A stretch of DNA of 6,124 nucleotides, from contig USDH01000095.1 in assembly GCA_900553415.1 (NCBI GenBank), positions 1 to 6,124 on the forward strand. Reading direction: 5' to 3'. Made by a program: the position numbers and the translations under genes. The DNA comes from an uncultured Collinsella sp. (GTDB taxonomy: Bacteria > Actinomycetota > Coriobacteriia > Coriobacteriales > Coriobacteriaceae). The notes under the pieces were generated by a model. The model saw only the letters and a list, made by a program, of their open reading frames with translations, did no database searches and was not told where the DNA came from. Within the stretch, counting starts at the first letter, position 1. The number at the start of each line of letters is the position of its first letter. Shown here piece by piece: positions 4,850 through 6,124 of the stretch.

Positions 4850-5380
4850 ATGAATATCGTTGTATTGAGCGGCAGCCCGCGTAAGGGCGCCAATACCGAT
4901 ACCATGGTCGAGGCGTTTGCCGAGACCGCGCGCGAGGGCGGCAATACGGTCGAGGTCGTCCGCGTTGCCAGCAAGAAGATCGCCGGCTGCTTGGGATGCC
5001 AGTACTGCTTTACCCATGAGGGCGTCTGCGTGCAGAAGGATGACATGGCCAACGTGATCGAGTCGCTGAAAGACGCAGATATGGTCGTCTTTGCCTCGCC
5101 TATCTACTGGTTTGATATCACTGCGCAGGAAAAGACCGCCATCGACCGCCTGTACGCCTTCGGTGCTACGGGCTTCCCGTTCACCAAGACGGCCCTTTTG
5201 CTCGATAGCCACAGCGAGGGCGTCTATGACGCGGCGATCGCCATGTACAAGTCAACCTGCGCATACTGCAAGTGGGAGGACCAGGGCATTGTCACCATTA
5301 GCGGCATGACCGAGCGCGACAGCATGGCATCCTCGCCCAAGTTGAAAGAGGTGCGCGAGCTCGCTCGCAAGCTGGCCTAA
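4850..5380 (+). CDS. Isf-like flavodoxin-fold NAD(P)H-dependent oxidoreductase, 176 aa
   Basis: A cytoplasmic FMN-binding protein of the NADPH-dependent FMN reductase/iron-sulfur flavoprotein group. GSPRKGANT (8-16) is the FMN phosphate loop, and SPIYW (83-87) contributes to flavin-ring contact. Between them is a compact Cys cluster, C47-x2-C50-x2-C53-x6-C60, followed by DDM (64-66). This fits the CX2CX2CX4-7C pattern that binds a [4Fe-4S] cluster in iron-sulfur flavoproteins. Many relatives annotated only as flavodoxin-family oxidoreductases share it, so cluster binding is likely but unproven. A second pair, C137 and C140, is also present. The protein probably transfers electrons from NAD(P)H or ferredoxin to quinones, oxygen species or other acceptors. 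The ATG at 4850 has AAGGAGG 9 bases upstream. Placement behind an HxlR gene suggests redox- or electrophile-responsive expression. Confidence 0.9.
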   Translation: MNIVVLSGSPRKGANTDTMVEAFAETAREGGNTVEVVRVASKKIAGCLGCQYCFTHEGVCVQKDDMANVIESLKDADMVVFASPIYWFDITAQEKTAIDRLYAFGATGFPFTKTALLLDSHSEGVYDAAIAMYKSTCAYCKWEDQGIVTISGMTERDSMASSPKLKEVRELARKLA

Positions 5381-5393
5381 GGGCTCGAAGAGC

Positions 5394-5458
5394 GCATGGC
5401 AATCAACACTAGTGGAAATGCTTGCTGTCCTTACCAAGAGGAATGCTGATTGCCATGC
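5394..5458. repeat. 12-bp perfect inverted repeat bounding a 65-base segment
   Basis: GCATGGCAATCA (5394-5405) is the exact reverse complement of TGATTGCCATGC (5447-5458), with 41 bases between. An 8-base palindrome, CACTAGTG (5407-5414), lies just inside the left arm. It starts 13 bases after the flavoprotein stop. It may be a long-looped terminator, a structured RNA or a tiny mobile-element remnant. There is no U-run and no flanking target duplication is visible. Confidence 0.65.
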
Positions 5459-5488
5459 AACGATGCTCCAGCGGACAATTCCGGTGTG

Positions 5489-5665
5489 CTAAAACGCCTT
5501 CTCGTTCAAGAATTCCCTGAACGCGGGGATGTCGAAGCCGACGAGGCCACGTCCACGTTCCCCGATAACGCTGTCCTCGAGGAGGCGGCGTTTGTATTGA
5601 CTTGCATAATTGCTGGCGACGCCCATACGCTTGGCAATTTCTGAGACTCTGCTGGGTCCAGAATC
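5489..5665 (-). pseudogene. C-terminal remnant of an ATPase with helix-turn-helix tail
   Basis: On the minus strand 58 codons read from about 5665 to a TAG at 5489-5491. The peptide contains GPSRVSEIAKRMGVASNYAS, then YKRRLLEDSVIGERGRG, and ends FDIPAFREFLNEKAF. From memory this matches the extreme C-terminus of a group of bacterial AAA-type ATP-binding proteins, where a winged-helix-like segment (DGPSRVxEIAKRMGV, then a GxGxVxFxxPxFREYL pattern) closes the protein. There is no ATPase core upstream: the frame stays open but carries no recognisable motif, and the palindrome and promoter of the next gene occupy that place. It is therefore read as a leftover from a deletion or replacement. A small functional DNA-binding protein is less likely because no start with a ribosome site is evident. 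Confidence 0.6.
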
Positions 5666-5684
5666 AGGCAGAAGACTGTGAGTG

Positions 5685-5711
5685 AAAATCGGGAGTAGCG
5701 CTCCCGATTTT
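5685..5711. terminator. Perfect 11-bp-stem palindrome, terminator and/or operator
   Basis: AAAATCGGGAG (5685-5695) pairs perfectly with CTCCCGATTTT (5701-5711) around a 5-base loop. The GC core with A-run and T-run flanks fits a bidirectional intrinsic terminator. The right arm also shares two bases with the -35 of the following promoter, so it could be an operator for the downstream ATPase gene. Confidence 0.7.
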
Positions 5712-5738
5712 GACCAATTAACGTTTGTACGAGATAAT
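5710..5738 (+). promoter_or_regulatory. Strong sigma70-type promoter for the AAA_14-type ATPase
   Basis: TTGACC (5710-5715) and GATAAT (5733-5738) are 17 bases apart, each one base from consensus. Transcription would start near 5745, giving a short leader that contains the GGGAGG ribosome site (5751-5756) before the ATG at 5764. Confidence 0.8.
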
Positions 5739-5763
5739 AGACTCCATAACGGGAGGCGGTTCT

Positions 5764-6124
5764 ATGTACATCGAGCGCGAAATTGAACAGACGATAGATT
5801 CGATGCTGGGACAGGGAAAAGTTGTCCTGGTGACCGGAGCGCGCCAAGTTGGGAAGACGACGGTTCTCAAGCAACATCTAGGCGACCGATTCGACTATGT
5901 TTCGCTGGAGAACCCGCGGGATTATCTTCTTGCAAAAGAGGATGCCGCCCTGTTTTTCGAGTCTCATGATCTGCCGATCATCATTGATGAGATTCAGCGA
6001 GTGCCTGAGCTTTTTTCTCCGGTGAAGTGGGTTGTCGATCAATCAGAGGAGAAGGGCCGAATCGTCCTCACGGGATCCCAGACATATCACCTTATGAAAG
6101 GGGTGAGCGAATCCTTGGCGGGGA
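5764..6124 (+). CDS. AAA_14-type ATPase (likely DUF4143-containing), N-terminal part
   Basis: The first 120 codons of a P-loop ATPase; the gene continues past the right edge. The start ATG 5764 has GGGAGG 7 bases upstream and a strong promoter before it. The N-terminus MYIEREIEQTIDSML is the usual lead-in of this family. Walker A is TGARQVGKTT (24-33), Walker B is IIIDEIQRVPELF (72-84, Asp75 and Glu76), and a sensor-like LTGSQ follows (102-106). In this family the ATPase domain is normally followed by a C-terminal DUF4143 nuclease-like domain; that part is not visible here. The proteins are common in gut bacteria and their role is poorly defined, with links to nucleic-acid handling or defence only suggested. 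The gene sits beside the remnant of a different ATPase, which points to turnover at this locus. Confidence 0.88.
   Translation, partial: MYIEREIEQTIDSMLGQGKVVLVTGARQVGKTTVLKQHLGDRFDYVSLENPRDYLLAKEDAALFFESHDLPIIIDEIQRVPELFSPVKWVVDQSEEKGRIVLTGSQTYHLMKGVSESLAG

Noticed and set aside
5506..5877. Minus-strand frame of 123 codons over the remnant and the AAA_14 start
   Set aside because: It is out of frame with the recognisable remnant peptide and crosses the promoter and start of the next gene, with no motif of its own.
1..6124. CRISPR array, tRNA or rRNA gene
   Set aside because: I saw no regularly spaced repeats of CRISPR type and no tRNA-like or rRNA-like sequence on either strand.

Overview
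The window looks like the chromosome of a GC-rich bacterium with strong Shine-Dalgarno sites and tightly packed genes. The families present (class-M-like sirtuins, HxlR, Isf-type flavoprotein, AAA_14 ATPase) suit an anaerobic gut actinobacterium such as a member of the Coriobacteriia. That placement is an inference from style and gene content, not a proof.

Left and centre (1-3920): a sirtuin-rich block. Three different Sir2-fold genes lie head to tail on the minus strand in an apparent operon (3237 down to 692). The order is a 335-aa sirtuin with an N-terminal extension (here sirA-like), a 232-aa sirtuin without its zinc ribbon (sirC-like), and a 282-aa sirtuin (sirB-like). SirA-like and SirB-like carry Gln where classical deacetylases have the catalytic His, and they resemble the class M (SirTM-type) ADP-ribosylating sirtuins. 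A TetR-family regulator diverges from sirA-like. The same divergent unit (sirA-like gene, 143-base spacer, tetR) occurs a second time about 3.07 kb to the left. Of that copy's sirtuin only the first 56 codons lie in the window.

Both TetR copies are damaged, in different ways. The left copy (313-663) lost about 265 bases, which removes its ligand-binding domain and shifts the frame. The right copy (3381-3920) has its C-terminal domain but lacks six codons in the helix-turn-helix. The left has an intact DNA-binding half and the right an intact sensor half, so the sirtuin operon may have escaped its original repressor.

Right-centre (3917-5380): an apparent redox module. A small cupin gene (minus) and an HxlR-type regulator (plus) diverge from overlapping promoters. 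An Isf-like flavodoxin-fold oxidoreductase follows the regulator in the same direction. The cupin and right-hand tetR converge with a 4-base overlap of their ends.

Right end (5381-6124): a remodelled stretch. It holds a 12-bp inverted repeat enclosing 41 bases, a C-terminal remnant of an ATPase with a winged-helix-like tail (minus strand), a perfect 11-bp-stem palindrome, a strong sigma70-type promoter overlapping that palindrome, and the start of an AAA_14-type ATPase that runs off the window.
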